Position numbers and translations under genes: made by a program. Below are positions 1-7,843 of a DNA stretch of 50,579 nt, one piece after another. The notes under the pieces are model-generated. The model was not told the DNA's origin. It did not search any database and worked only from the letters and a program-made list of their open reading frames with translations. The DNA comes from Thermoleophilaceae bacterium. Its GTDB lineage: Bacteria; Actinomycetota; Thermoleophilia; Solirubrobacterales; Thermoleophilaceae. The DNA lies in assembly GCA_019683805.1 (NCBI GenBank), contig JADGHQ010000011.1, positions 1 through 50,579 of the forward strand, read 5' to 3'. The stretch's first letter is position 1, and the number at the start of each line of letters is the position of its first letter.

Positions 1-12
1 GGGCTCACAAGC

Positions 13-75
13 CCGCCCTTCGGGGCGGCACCCTACGAGTCAGGCGGGGGACCTCGCGGAGCGGGGTCCCCCGCC
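13..75. terminator. Two tandem hairpins downstream of the GNAT gene
   Basis: Two GC-rich hairpins lie just past the 3' end of the minus-strand acetyltransferase gene. The first pairs 13-18 with 23-28 around a TTCG tetraloop. The second pairs GGCGGGGGACC (43-53) with GGTCCCCCGCC (65-75), an 11-bp perfect stem with an 11-base loop. Neither is followed by a clear U-tract, so they are candidate stem-only terminators or 3' stabilisers. Nothing else is recognised in bases 1-98. Confidence 0.5.
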
Positions 76-98
76 GCGCCTGGGGCGGCGGTCCCCGT

Positions 99-635
99 CT
101 ACTCCGAGCCGCGAATGCCGGGGGGCGGCGGGTCGCCCGGCAGCCGCGAGAACATCAGCAGGTCCCAGCGCCGGTCGCGCAGCACGCGGTAGCCGCGCAG
201 GACACCCTCGCGCTGGTAGCCCGCGCGCTCCGCGACCGCCTGCGAGGCGTCGTTGTCGAGGTGCGTCGTGATCTCCATGCGGCGAATGCCGAGGCTGTGG
301 AAGCACCAGTCGGTCACGAGCATCACGGCGCGCGTGGCGTAGCCCTTGCCGCGCGCGCCCGCGGCGAGCGAGTACCCCGCCTCGGCGGCCATGTCCTCCC
401 AGCGCACGCGCACGAGCCCGATCGTGCCGAGCAGCTCCGTGTCGGCGCGGTCGACGATCACGAAGTCGGCGCCCTCGCCGCTCGAGCGGCGGCCCGGCGC
501 GGCCGCGAGCCAGGCGCGGGCGTCGATCTCCCGGTAGGGCCAGGGCACCCCGGTGAAGCGAGCGATGCGCTCGTCGGCGTGCATCGCGACGAGCGCCGGC
601 ACGTCGCGCTCCTCGGGCGGGCGCAGCAGCACCAC
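99..635 (-). CDS. GNAT family N-acetyltransferase (RimJ/RimL-like)
   Basis: A 178-residue acetyl-CoA-dependent N-acetyltransferase; the acceptor is unknown. The protein opens with the LLRPPEERDVPAL pattern usual at the start of RimJ/RimL-type GNAT domains. The acetyl-CoA-binding loop is ARGKGYAT, followed by a helix and the late motif NDASQAVAERAGYQREGVLRG, typical of the family. The reading frame stays open far upstream inside the sugar transferase gene, but has no ATG, GTG or TTG between that gene's stop and the GTG at 635, so 635 (or 632) is taken as start. It lies 53 bases behind the sugar transferase on the same strand and is probably co-transcribed. Substrate and start are uncertain; family assignment is secure. 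Confidence 0.8.
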   Translation of the reverse strand: MVLLRPPEERDVPALVAMHADERIARFTGVPWPYREIDARAWLAAAPGRRSSGEGADFVIVDRADTELLGTIGLVRVRWEDMAAEAGYSLAAGARGKGYATRAVMLVTDWCFHSLGIRRMEITTHLDNDASQAVAERAGYQREGVLRGYRVLRDRRWDLLMFSRLPGDPPPPGIRGSE

Positions 636-688
636 CCCGTCGCCGAGGGTCTCCGCCGGGATCGTCCGGCGCCGCCTGCCGAACCCCG

Positions 689-2179
689 TTACCAGGCGCC
701 TCTCGCCCGGATCACGGCCGGGATCGTCTTCAGGAGGATCGCGATGTCGAGGAACACCGACCAGTTCTCCAGGTACACGAAGTCGAGCCGCACGAGCTCG
801 TCGAAGTCGAGCTCGGAGCGGCCCGAGACCTGCCACAGGCCGGTGATGCCGGGCAGCACCAGGTAGCGCTTGCGGTGCCAGTCCTCGAGCAGGTCGTAGT
901 CGCGCTGCGGCAGCGGGCGCGGGCCGACGAGCGACATCTCGCCCTTCAGGACGTTGATGAGCTGCGGCAGCTCGTCGAGCGACCAGCGCCGCAGGAAGCG
1001 GCCGACCGGGGTGACGCGCGGGTCGTCGCGCATCTTGAAGATCGCGCCGCCCACCTCGTTCAGGTGCTCGAGCTCGGCCTGGCGGCGCTCGGCGTCCTCG
1101 TACATCGTGCGGAACTTCAGGCAGGCGAAGGGCTCGCCGCCGATGCCCGGGCGGATCGAGCGGTAGATCACGGGTCCGCGCGAGGTGAGCTTCACGGCGA
1201 GCGCGATCAGGAGCAGCATCGGCGCGGCGAGCAGCATGATGAGCGCCGCCGCGACGAGGTCGAAGGTGCGCTTGACCGCGAAGTCGATGCCCTCGAAGAC
1301 GGGCGCCTTCAGCTCGAACAGCGGCAGCGTCTGGCCCGCCACGAACTCCACGCGGTCCATCAGGATCTCCATCGTGGACGGCGCGATGCGCACCCTCACG
1401 CCGTGGCGATGGCAGCGGTCCGCGAGCTCGACGGCCTCCTCCTGCGGGAAGTCGGGGTCGGCGATCAGCACCTCGTCGATCTGGCCGAACCAGCGCTCGA
1501 TCTCGTCGATGCGGCCGAGGTCGCGCAGCCCGTTCTCTGGCAGCGGCTTGAGCGAGACGAAGCCGACCGTCTCGACCGGCGGGTGCGTCCCCCCGCCCGC
1601 GAGCGCGTGCGCGACCGCCTGGATCTGCGGCCCCGAGCCGACGATCACGGCGCGCCGCCTGTAGCCGGCAGCGCGCAGCGCGAGCCCCGAGAGCTCCTCG
1701 AACGCCCACCGGAACGCGGAGACGTAGACGAGCGCGAACAGCAGCGAGCCGTAGAAGATGTAGTACGAGGAGAACCGCTGGCCCTCCGCGATCGCGTAGA
1801 TCAGGATCACGATCGTGACCTGGAAGAGCGACGAGACGACGCGCGCGAAGCCGGGTCGCACGCCGCGGTCGCCGTATAGGCCCGAGCGCGCGAACAGGAG
1901 GATCGTGACGAGGATCGCGAGCGGCGCGACGTCGAGCGTCTGGTGGTAGCTCAGGTCGAGGTCCGAGTGGCCGCGCACGACGGCCTTCAGCTCGAGCGCG
2001 GTCCAGATCGCGAGGAAGACGCCGGCGGCGTCGAGCGCCATGAGCGTGCCGACCCGCAGCAGGATGCGCAGCGTCTCCATGCGCAGGATCAGCGGCTTGC
2101 GCGACCGCACGTCCCTCAGCGGGAGGGCGGCCGGCGCGGCCCTCGCCTCACGCAGCTCTCTTGCCAGCCCGTTCGCCAT
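689..2179 (-). CDS. Exopolysaccharide-type polyprenyl glycosylphosphotransferase
   Basis: A 496-residue membrane enzyme expected to transfer a sugar-1-phosphate from a UDP-sugar to undecaprenyl phosphate, the first step in building an exopolysaccharide or capsule repeat unit (WbaP/WcaJ-type family). Hydrophobic segments lie at about 41-63, 83-97, 119-132 and 139-156. A nucleotide-binding-like region starts at the VIVGSGPQ motif (about 178-185). The catalytic sugar transferase domain begins at about 303 with KRTFDLVAA after a further membrane helix, with KFRTMY at 355-360 and the hallmark DELPQLINVLKGEMSLVGPRP region at 402-422. The ATG at 2179 is preferred; an in-frame TTG at 2197 would add six residues. 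Other polysaccharide genes are not in the window. Confidence 0.9.
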   Translation of the reverse strand: MANGLARELREARAAPAALPLRDVRSRKPLILRMETLRILLRVGTLMALDAAGVFLAIWTALELKAVVRGHSDLDLSYHQTLDVAPLAILVTILLFARSGLYGDRGVRPGFARVVSSLFQVTIVILIYAIAEGQRFSSYYIFYGSLLFALVYVSAFRWAFEELSGLALRAAGYRRRAVIVGSGPQIQAVAHALAGGGTHPPVETVGFVSLKPLPENGLRDLGRIDEIERWFGQIDEVLIADPDFPQEEAVELADRCHRHGVRVRIAPSTMEILMDRVEFVAGQTLPLFELKAPVFEGIDFAVKRTFDLVAAALIMLLAAPMLLLIALAVKLTSRGPVIYRSIRPGIGGEPFACLKFRTMYEDAERRQAELEHLNEVGGAIFKMRDDPRVTPVGRFLRRWSLDELPQLINVLKGEMSLVGPRPLPQRDYDLLEDWHRKRYLVLPGITGLWQVSGRSELDFDELVRLDFVYLENWSVFLDIAILLKTIPAVIRARGAW

Positions 2180-2309
2180 CGGCCCTGCCCTGTTCAACCG
2201 GGAAGCGGCGCAAATGTATCGGTGCCCGTCCGCGCCGCGCGCGACACCACCGTATGCCCGGGGGCGCCCTGGCGCCTCCCGCGCCGTGGCGCGCCCGCGC
2301 CGCGGCGGC

Positions 2310-2852
2310 TCAGCCCCCCTCCCACGGCACGCGCCCGAGGCGGCCGAGCGTGCGCGTCACGCCCGCGTAGGCCGCGGCCGGGTCCGCGGTCTCCCGCTCG
2401 ACCGAGGCGCCGTAGCGGGAGGCGCGCTCGCTCACCGGGTAGAGCACCTCATGCTCGGCCTTGCGTACGCCGACCATGACAAGCGCGCACGGGCCGTCTC
2501 CTGCGCCGACGACGACGTGGGCCGCGCCAGGCGGCAGGTGGAGGTAGTCGCCGGCTCGCATCGGGCGCTCCTCGTCCTCGACGATCGCGACGCACTCCCC
2601 GCTCAGCACGAGGCACCCCTCCTGGGCGTTCTCGCGGTGGTAGAGCCCCGCCGACTGGCCGGGCTGGAGCACGCGCACGTTGATCCCGAGCTCGGGGAAG
2701 CGGGCGGCGCCCTCGAACCTCGCCGCGGCGCCGAAGCGGTCGGTGTGCATGCCGCTCGCCTCCGCCACGTTGACGACGAACCAGCCCTCGCCGTCGGGCG
2801 CCTTGCCTGCGTCGGTGTCGACGAGCCGCGCCTCGGGGACCTCGTCAAGCAT
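2310..2852 (-). CDS. Cupin domain protein
   Basis: A 180-residue single cupin protein of unknown substrate. The beta-barrel core covers about residues 55-130. Motif 1 is seen as GLYHRENAQEGCLVLSG, where the usual second metal-binding histidine is replaced (H-x-E order). Motif 2 is GDYLHLPPGAAHVVV and keeps its histidine. The ATG at 2852 follows a very strong Shine-Dalgarno AGGAGG about 7 bases upstream, so this gene is translated from a leadered mRNA, unlike many neighbours. It is a stand-alone gene between the sugar transferase and a TetR regulator. Cupins of this layout include sugar isomerases, dioxygenases and small-molecule sensors; no choice can be made here. Confidence 0.8.
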   Translation of the reverse strand: MLDEVPEARLVDTDAGKAPDGEGWFVVNVAEASGMHTDRFGAAARFEGAARFPELGINVRVLQPGQSAGLYHRENAQEGCLVLSGECVAIVEDEERPMRAGDYLHLPPGAAHVVVGAGDGPCALVMVGVRKAEHEVLYPVSERASRYGASVERETADPAAAYAGVTRTLGRLGRVPWEGG

Positions 2853-2886
2853 CGCCTTCCTCCTGATCGTGAGCTCCCGAATCTAG

Positions 2887-2924
2887 GCGCGCGCGCGGAC
2901 GGCCGGCGGCCCGCGCGAGCGCGC
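2887..2924 (-). terminator. GC hairpin after the TetR gene
   Basis: A long imperfect GC stem pairs the alternating GC run at 2887-2898 with 2911-2924 (one bulge). It sits just past the end of the minus-strand TetR gene and before the cupin ribosome binding site, so it may end TetR transcription. There is no U-tract. Confidence 0.3.
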
Positions 2925-2927
2925 CGG

Positions 2928-3605
2928 TCACTTCGCGGGGCGGTCGATGTCGGCGAACGCCCTCCGCAGACGCTCGAACGCCTCGTCCATGGTGGCGCGC
3001 ACGCGGCGCTCGACGGCGCGCGCGCCGGCGCGCTCGAGCATGGCGGCCGAGAGGACGCGCTCGCGCAGGCCCATCACGGCCACGACCATCGCCGCGAGGA
3101 TGTCCGCGCGCCGGTCGCCGCGCCGCAGCCCGAGCTCCTCCGCGATCGCCTCGCTGAGCTCGCGGGCCCACCTCTCCGCCAGCACGAGCCGGCGCGCGCG
3201 CAGCGCGGGCGAGGCGTGCTCGGTCGCGACGAACGTGCGGTAGGCCTCGTAGTGCTCGGGGTCCCGCAGCGACTTCCAGCCGGTGCCGGGGAACGGCACG
3301 CGGTTGTCGGCGAGCAGCGCGTGCAGCGCGTCGGCGACCGTGCTGCCCTGCGGCCGCTCGCGGATCGTGCGCACGAGCCCCTCGATCAGCTCGTCGGCGC
3401 GGTCGAAGAAGAGGTCCTCCTTGGTCGGGAAGTAGTTGAAGACCGTCTTGACCGACACGTCGGCCGCCGCGGCGATCTGGGCGACCGTGACGCGCTCGAA
3501 GCCGTGCTCGGCGAAGAGGCGGGTGGCGACGTCAGAGATGGCGCGGCGCGTGCGGGCCTTCTTGCTCTCGCGCAGTCCCGGCGGACGACCGGCGCTTTCT
3601 GCCAT
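2928..3605 (-). CDS. TetR family transcriptional regulator
   Basis: A 225-residue one-component repressor. The N-terminal helix-turn-helix covers about residues 20-62 and shows the conserved TetR pattern RAISDVATRLFAEHGFERVT followed by IAAAADVSVKTVFNYFPTKEDLF. The C-terminal ligand-binding half is variable. The ATG at 3605 is preferred over a GTG one codon upstream (3608), because a TAAAAT -10 box ends exactly 7 bases before that ATG and there is no Shine-Dalgarno. It is divergent from the DrrAB-type exporter at 3662, with only 56 bases between them that contain an inverted repeat. By the usual logic of TetR/exporter pairs it likely represses the exporter and itself; the inducer is unknown. 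Confidence 0.9.
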   Translation of the reverse strand: MAESAGRPPGLRESKKARTRRAISDVATRLFAEHGFERVTVAQIAAAADVSVKTVFNYFPTKEDLFFDRADELIEGLVRTIRERPQGSTVADALHALLADNRVPFPGTGWKSLRDPEHYEAYRTFVATEHASPALRARRLVLAERWARELSEAIAEELGLRRGDRRADILAAMVVAVMGLRERVLSAAMLERAGARAVERRVRATMDEAFERLRRAFADIDRPAK

Positions 3606-3610
3606 CACGG

Positions 3611-3661
3611 CAATTTTACAGTCGTTGCAAGTTTTCGCGAGATGTGCAAACCTGCCGGGCG
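3611..3661. promoter_or_regulatory. Divergent TetR/ABC promoter region with inverted repeat
   Basis: The minus-strand -10 TAAAAT for the TetR gene is at 3613-3618. The exporter gene has a weaker AAACCT at 3648-3653, eight bases before its ATG. Between and overlapping them is an inverted repeat TTGCA (3625-3629) / TGCAA (3645-3649), with a second A on each side partly matching. It is a candidate TetR operator that would cover both promoters. No Shine-Dalgarno is seen for either gene, so both transcripts look leaderless. Confidence 0.45.
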
Positions 3662-4642
3662 ATGTCGAGCACGAAGGCCATAGAGGCGGTCGGACTGGTC
3701 AAGCGCTACGGCGAGAAGGTCGCCCTCGGCGGCGTCGACCTCGAGGTGCCGCGCGGCTCGGTCTGCGGGCTGCTCGGGCCGAACGGCGCCGGCAAGACCA
3801 CCGCCGTGCGTGTGCTCGCCACGCTCACCGAGCCCGACGGGGGCGAGGCCCGCGTGGCGGGCGCCGACATCCGCACGGACCCGGTCGCGGTGCGCCGCAG
3901 CATCGGCCTCGCGGCGCAGGACGCGACCGTCGACGGCCTGCTGACCGGGCGCGAGAACCTCGTGATGATCGGCGAGCTGCACCACCTCGGCCGCCGCCGC
4001 GCCCGCTCGCGCGCCGACGAGCTGCTCGAGCGGTTCTCGCTCGTCGACGCCGCCGACCGGCTCGCGAAGGACTACTCCGGCGGCATGCGCAGGCGGCTCG
4101 ACCTCGCCGCCACGCTCGTGGCGGAGCCGCAGATCCTCTTCCTCGACGAGCCGACGACCGGCCTCGACCCCCGCGCCCGCAACGAGCTCTGGGCGGTGCT
4201 CGACCAGCTGGTCGCCGACGGCGCCACGATCCTGCTCACCACCCAGTACCTCGAGGAGGCCGACCGCCTCGCGGACGAGATCGTCGTGATCGACCACGGG
4301 CGCGTGATCGCGCGCGGCGACGCCCGCTCGCTCAAGCGCGAGATCGGCGGCGACCAGCTCCACGTCGTGTGCGCCGACGCGGACGACCTCGCCCGGGTGG
4401 CCGCGATGGCGGAGCGGATCGCGGGCGCGCCCGCGAAGACCGACGTTACGGCCCGCAGCGTCACCGCGCCGACCGACGGCGGCGCCGCCGCGGTCGCCGC
4501 GCTCGCCTCCGAGCTGTCGCGAGGCGGCATCGAGGTCGAGGACCTCGGGCTGCGCCAGCCGACGCTCGACGACGTGTTCCTGACGCTCACCGGCGCGCCC
4601 GCCGAGCCCGCGGCGGACGAGGCGCTCGAGGAGGCGGCGTGA
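3662..4642 (+). CDS. DrrA-type ABC exporter ATPase
   Basis: A 326-residue ATP-binding subunit of a daunorubicin-resistance-like exporter. Walker A is GPNGAGKT at 39-46, the signature YSGGMRRR at 138-145, Walker B ILFLDEP at 158-164 followed by GLDP. The H-loop histidine is replaced by glutamine in TTQYLEEAD, as is common in the DrrA group. A C-terminal DrrA-specific region ends with PTLDDVFLTLTG. Start is the ATG at 3662; a GTG at 3644 would overlap the operator. It overlaps the permease gene by four bases (GTGA), so the two are translationally coupled. Likely exports a hydrophobic drug or lipid; the cargo cannot be named. Confidence 0.92.
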   Translation: MSSTKAIEAVGLVKRYGEKVALGGVDLEVPRGSVCGLLGPNGAGKTTAVRVLATLTEPDGGEARVAGADIRTDPVAVRRSIGLAAQDATVDGLLTGRENLVMIGELHHLGRRRARSRADELLERFSLVDAADRLAKDYSGGMRRRLDLAATLVAEPQILFLDEPTTGLDPRARNELWAVLDQLVADGATILLTTQYLEEADRLADEIVVIDHGRVIARGDARSLKREIGGDQLHVVCADADDLARVAAMAERIAGAPAKTDVTARSVTAPTDGGAAAVAALASELSRGGIEVEDLGLRQPTLDDVFLTLTGAPAEPAADEALEEAA

Positions 4643-5466
4643 GTGCCGGGCGGACCGTGGGCGCCGGGCGCGCGACGTCCCTGGGCGACGCGTGGGTGAT
4701 CGCCCGCCGGGGGCTGCTGCACATGCGCCGCCACCCCGAGGCGCTTGCCGACGCGACGATCCAGCCGATCATGTTCGTGCTGCTGTTCGCCTACGTCTTC
4801 GGCGGCGCGATCGAGGTCCCCGGCGGCGGCAGCTACCGCGAGTTCCTGATGGGGGGCATCTTCGCCCAGACGATCGTCTTCAGCGCTTTCGGCGTGGCGA
4901 TCGGACTCGCCTACGACCGCACGAACGGGGCGATCGACCGGTTCCGCTCCCTGCCGATCGCGCGCGGCAGCGTGCTTGCCGGCCACGCGCTCGCGAACCT
5001 GATCAAGTCGCTGCTGCCGATCGTGCTGATGTCGCTCGCCGGGCTCGTGATCGGCTGGCGCGTCCACTCCGGGGTGCTCGACGTGCTCGCCGGCTACGGC
5101 CTGATGGTCGCGTTCTCGCTCGCGGTCATCTGGATCGGGGTGCTGCTCGGCAGCCTCGTCGGCACGCCGGAGGGCGTACAGGGCGTGGCCTTCGTGGTGA
5201 TCTTCCCGGTCACGTTCGTCGCGAGCACGTTCGTGCCGACGAGCTCGCTCCCCGGGGCGCTGCGCACCTTCGCCGAGTGGAACCCGGTCACCGCGCTCGC
5301 GGGCGCCCTGCGCAACATCTTCGACAACCCGGGGGGCGTGCCGCCGGCGGACGGCCCCTGGCCGCTCGCGCACCCGGTCGCCTACACGCTCATCTGGGCG
5401 GTCGCGATCGTCCTGGTCTGCGCGCCGGTGGCGGTGCGGCTGTACCAGCGCGCGATCGCGTCCTGA
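4639..5466 (+). CDS. ABC-2 type (DrrB-like) permease
   Basis: A 275-residue integral membrane subunit with about six hydrophobic segments: near residues 40-56, 76-92, 120-140, 150-172, 182-200 and 248-266. The ABC-2 signature region includes RFRSLPIARGSVLAG and, later, EWNPVTALAGALRNIFDN, both characteristic of DrrB/ABC-2 transporters. The GTG start at 4639 overlaps the ATPase stop codon in a GTGA arrangement. It forms the transport channel for the preceding ATPase. The next gene is convergent, 13 bases away. Confidence 0.9.
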   Translation: MSAGRTVGAGRATSLGDAWVIARRGLLHMRRHPEALADATIQPIMFVLLFAYVFGGAIEVPGGGSYREFLMGGIFAQTIVFSAFGVAIGLAYDRTNGAIDRFRSLPIARGSVLAGHALANLIKSLLPIVLMSLAGLVIGWRVHSGVLDVLAGYGLMVAFSLAVIWIGVLLGSLVGTPEGVQGVAFVVIFPVTFVASTFVPTSSLPGALRTFAEWNPVTALAGALRNIFDNPGGVPPADGPWPLAHPVAYTLIWAVAIVLVCAPVAVRLYQRAIAS

Positions 5467-5479
5467 CGGCGCGACCTGC

Positions 5480-6136
5480 TCAGCCCGCCGCCGCGCTCGG
5501 GAGCGGGGGCAGCGGGTCCACGCCGTCGACCCGCCAGTGGGCGGACACGCTCGGGATCCAGCCGTCCTCGCCGGGCATCAGGTCGAAGCGGCTGATCGTG
5601 CGCTGCCCGCCCTCGTGGTCGCCATAGAGGAGGTCGACCGTGAGCGGCCGGCGCTCCCCGATCGCGCGCAAGGTCGGCGCGCGCAGCTCGTCGCGGGGGT
5701 CGCGGATCGCCGCCTGCCAGAAGCCCGTGTCGCCCGGCGCGACGTAGAGGTGGCGCGTGAGGCGCCGGAAGCCCGCTGGATCTTCGTGCGACGCGGTCGA
5801 GAGCCGGCGCTCGGGGTAGAGGTGCCAGCCGTGGAGCACCGCGATCCCGGGCCCGACGTTGCGCAGCGGGATCGCCATGTAGATCACGCCCCCGTCCTCG
5901 GTGACGGCTGCCCGCCCGCGCTCCACCGTCACCATCCACTCGTCCGCGAACATCACCTCCTCGGGCGGGTCCTGCTCGCGCGAGGGCATCAGCACGGGCC
6001 GCAGGCCGATCGCGAGCGAGCGCTCCGCGAGCCGGGCCGAGCGGTTGGCCGAGCGCACCGACGCGAACGTCGCAGCCGCGAGGACGAGCGTCCCGCCCGC
6101 CGTCGCGAGCGAGGAGATGGTCGCCCAGTCCGCCAT
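5480..6136 (-). CDS. Hypothetical protein with one N-terminal membrane helix
   Basis: A 218-residue protein that I do not recognise. One hydrophobic segment lies at about residues 8-27 (SSLATAGGTLVLAAATFASV) and would anchor it; the rest is soluble and beta-rich in appearance, with VIYMAIPLRNVGPGIAVLHG in the middle. The arrangement (short anchor, then a predicted beta domain with conserved-looking RNVGPG) is common among uncharacterised actinobacterial proteins. The ATG at 6136 lacks a Shine-Dalgarno but has TACGCT six bases upstream, suggesting a leaderless message. It is monocistronic and convergent with the exporter operon. Confidence 0.7.
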   Translation of the reverse strand: MADWATISSLATAGGTLVLAAATFASVRSANRSARLAERSLAIGLRPVLMPSREQDPPEEVMFADEWMVTVERGRAAVTEDGGVIYMAIPLRNVGPGIAVLHGWHLYPERRLSTASHEDPAGFRRLTRHLYVAPGDTGFWQAAIRDPRDELRAPTLRAIGERRPLTVDLLYGDHEGGQRTISRFDLMPGEDGWIPSVSAHWRVDGVDPLPPLPSAAAG

Positions 6137-6148
6137 CCAGCCAGCGTA
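6137..6148 (-). promoter_or_regulatory. Leaderless -10 box for the hypothetical membrane gene
   Basis: TACGCT (minus strand, 6143-6148) ends six bases before the ATG at 6136. It fits the TAnnnT actinobacterial -10 pattern with transcription starting at or next to the start codon. No -35 match is evident. Confidence 0.4.
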
Positions 6149-6304
6149 CGCCGCCGGGCCGCGCCACGCGTCCGGTCGCGGGGAGCTGGCGGCGACACTC
6201 TCCGGCGCGGCCGAGAGGAACTCCTGCGCGCTGCCCGCAGAGCGCCCCCGCTTGAGCGAAGGGCGACCGAGACGCGGAGGAGCTCCGTTCCGGGTGCGGG
6301 GTTC

Positions 6305-7036
6305 TCAGCTCGCGGCGGCGGCCTGCCCTGGGGCGCGCGTGACGACGGCGCCAACGGCCGCCACCCACAGCAGGAGCAGCAGCAGCGACGCTGCGAGCAC
6401 GGCGCTGAGCGCGTCGGAGCTCACGATGAACGCGGCCCCGCCGGTGACGAGGATCGGCAGCAGCGCGTAGCCCAGCCAGGAGATCCAGGCGGGGAACGCC
6501 TGTCTGCGGGCGGCGAGTCGCGTCGCTGCCGCGGTGCTGACGCCGAGCAGGACGAGCTTCGCCGTGTCGATGCCGTTGACGGCGTGGAACAGGGAAGCGG
6601 TGGTGGACGACGCGCCCCCGCCGGCGATGTGACGGTTGAGGGCGATCTCGAGGCCGAGCTGGACGAGGGAGACCAGGGCGGCGCCGAGCCCGGCGAGGAG
6701 GAAGAGCGCGCGGCCCGTGCCCGTGCGCTCGGGCGCGAGGCGACGAGCCAGCGACACGACGAAGGCGGCGAGCGCCAGCGCGGCGACGCCGTGCACCAGC
6801 CCGGCCTGCACGAGCGTTGCGGAGCGGTGGGCGGCGAAGAAGGCCTGTACGTCGGCGTCGGAGGCGTCGGGGCTCGGGGCGGACGGAGCAACGAGCAGGC
6901 CCACGATCCAGGCCGCGATGTAGGTCAGGGCCGCCATTGCGAGTGCCCGTCGACCGAGCATCGTGATCGCCGGGCGCCTGTCGGCGGCGCGGGCCGCCGC
7001 CTCTCGACGGCTGCTGGTGCTGACATCGGTGCTCAT
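6305..7036 (-). CDS. Multi-pass membrane protein of unknown function
   Basis: A 243-residue protein with about six hydrophobic segments (near residues 33-50, 78-97, 110-128, 150-170, 184-204 and 212-233) after a charged, alanine-rich N terminus. A conserved-looking acidic stretch after the first helix (SPDASDADVQAFFAAHR) is reminiscent of DUF4386-like or related small integral membrane proteins, but I cannot assign a family with confidence. It starts four bases inside the TetR gene (ATGA overlap), so it is the second gene of a TetR-led operon and its expression is likely controlled by that regulator. It could be an efflux or stress protein; this is inference from context. Confidence 0.75.
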   Translation of the reverse strand: MSTDVSTSSRREAAARAADRRPAITMLGRRALAMAALTYIAAWIVGLLVAPSAPSPDASDADVQAFFAAHRSATLVQAGLVHGVAALALAAFVVSLARRLAPERTGTGRALFLLAGLGAALVSLVQLGLEIALNRHIAGGGASSTTASLFHAVNGIDTAKLVLLGVSTAAATRLAARRQAFPAWISWLGYALLPILVTGGAAFIVSSDALSAVLAASLLLLLLWVAAVGAVVTRAPGQAAAAS

Positions 7037-7656
7037 CGTGTCCTCTCCTCGATGTAGGCGCTCGCGCCGTCGAGGACGGCGTCGGCAACGCGGTGGGCGA
7101 AGTCCTCGTCGACCGGCTCACGGGTGACGAGGTGGCGGAAGTAGAAGGGCGCGAGCAGCGCGTCCAGCAGCGCGCGGCGGTCGGCACTGGCGGGCAGTTC
7201 CCCGCGCTCGACGGCCCGGTCCATCACCACGGAGATAAGCCGGCGTCGGCGCTCCAGGTGCGCGTGGACGGCCGCGGCGGTCTTGGGCTCCTGGTGGACG
7301 TAGGCCAGCAGCGGCACGGCGATGCGCCCGAACAGGGACTCGTTCAGGAGCGCGACCATGCCGAGCGCGAGGGCGTGGAAGTCGCCGCGCAGGCTGCCTG
7401 TGTCGGGGATGGGGAGCGTCTGGTCATCGATTACGCCGACCAGCGCGACGGCGACCTCGGCCGGGGAACTGTAGCGCAGGTAGAGCGTACGCTTGGAGAC
7501 GCCGGCGCGGCCTGCGAGCGCCTCCATCGTCAGCGCGGCGAAGCCGCCTTCGGCGAGCAGCTGGCCGGCCGCGTCGAGAATGGCTTGGTCGACCCGCGCG
7601 CTCCGCGGCCGGCCGGTCCGCCTGCGAGCACGACTTTGTATACGGTCGCGTGTCAT
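7033..7656 (-). CDS. TetR/AcrR family regulator
   Basis: A 207-residue repressor. The helix-turn-helix lies at about residues 22-65, seen in ILDAAGQLLAEGGFAALTME and AGVSKRTLYLRYSSPAEV. The C-terminal part resembles TetR_C domains of the AcrR type. The ATG at 7656 is chosen because a good promoter (TTGCCA, 17 bases, TACGGT) ends six bases upstream, and a longer open frame upstream has no sign of coding. The membrane protein gene overlaps it by four bases. A 7-bp inverted repeat spans the -10 box and the start codon, which suggests autoregulation. Ligand unknown. Confidence 0.9.
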   Translation of the reverse strand: MTRDRIQSRARRRTGRPRSARVDQAILDAAGQLLAEGGFAALTMEALAGRAGVSKRTLYLRYSSPAEVAVALVGVIDDQTLPIPDTGSLRGDFHALALGMVALLNESLFGRIAVPLLAYVHQEPKTAAAVHAHLERRRRLISVVMDRAVERGELPASADRRALLDALLAPFYFRHLVTREPVDEDFAHRVADAVLDGASAYIEERTR

Positions 7657-7691
7657 AAGTGGACCGTACACCGCGGGCGGCAGTTTGGCAA
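7641..7691 (-). promoter_or_regulatory. TetR promoter and overlapping operator
   Basis: On the minus strand, -35 TTGCCA (7686-7691) and -10 TACGGT (7663-7668) are separated by exactly 17 bases. The inverted repeat TACGGTC (7641-7647) / GACCGTA (7662-7668) has a 14-base centre and covers the -10 box and the start codon at 7654-7656. A repressor bound here would block both transcription and start-site access. Confidence 0.5.
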
Positions 7692-7721
7692 CGATGCCGT
7701 GTACTAAGTCCGCTTCCGGAC

Positions 7722-7752
7722 CTCGCCCCCTCCGGCGGAGGGGGCGAGTTTT
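7722..7752 (+). terminator. Strong rho-independent-type terminator in the sigma gene leader
   Basis: A perfect 12-bp stem pairs CTCGCCCCCTCC (7722-7733) with GGAGGGGGCGAG (7737-7748) around a GGC loop, followed by TTTTC. A smaller hairpin, GTCCG/CGGAC (7708-7712 / 7717-7721), lies just before it. It points in the plus direction, yet no plus-strand gene precedes it: the gene to the left is divergent. It must end either a short transcript started in the 7.66-7.72 kb gap or a long leader of the sigma gene. Confidence 0.7.
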
Positions 7753-7843
7753 CAGCGCCTGGGAGCTTCGTCTCTCGTATCCGCGTCCAGTTCGCCCGTT
7801 CGTGGCGCGTTCGGAGTCGCCCGTGGCGGGATCCTTCAACACT

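Noticed and set aside
99-1709. A 536-codon open frame spanning both the GNAT and sugar transferase regions
   Set aside because: Only its last 178 codons resemble a protein family; the rest is a shadow frame of the sugar transferase.
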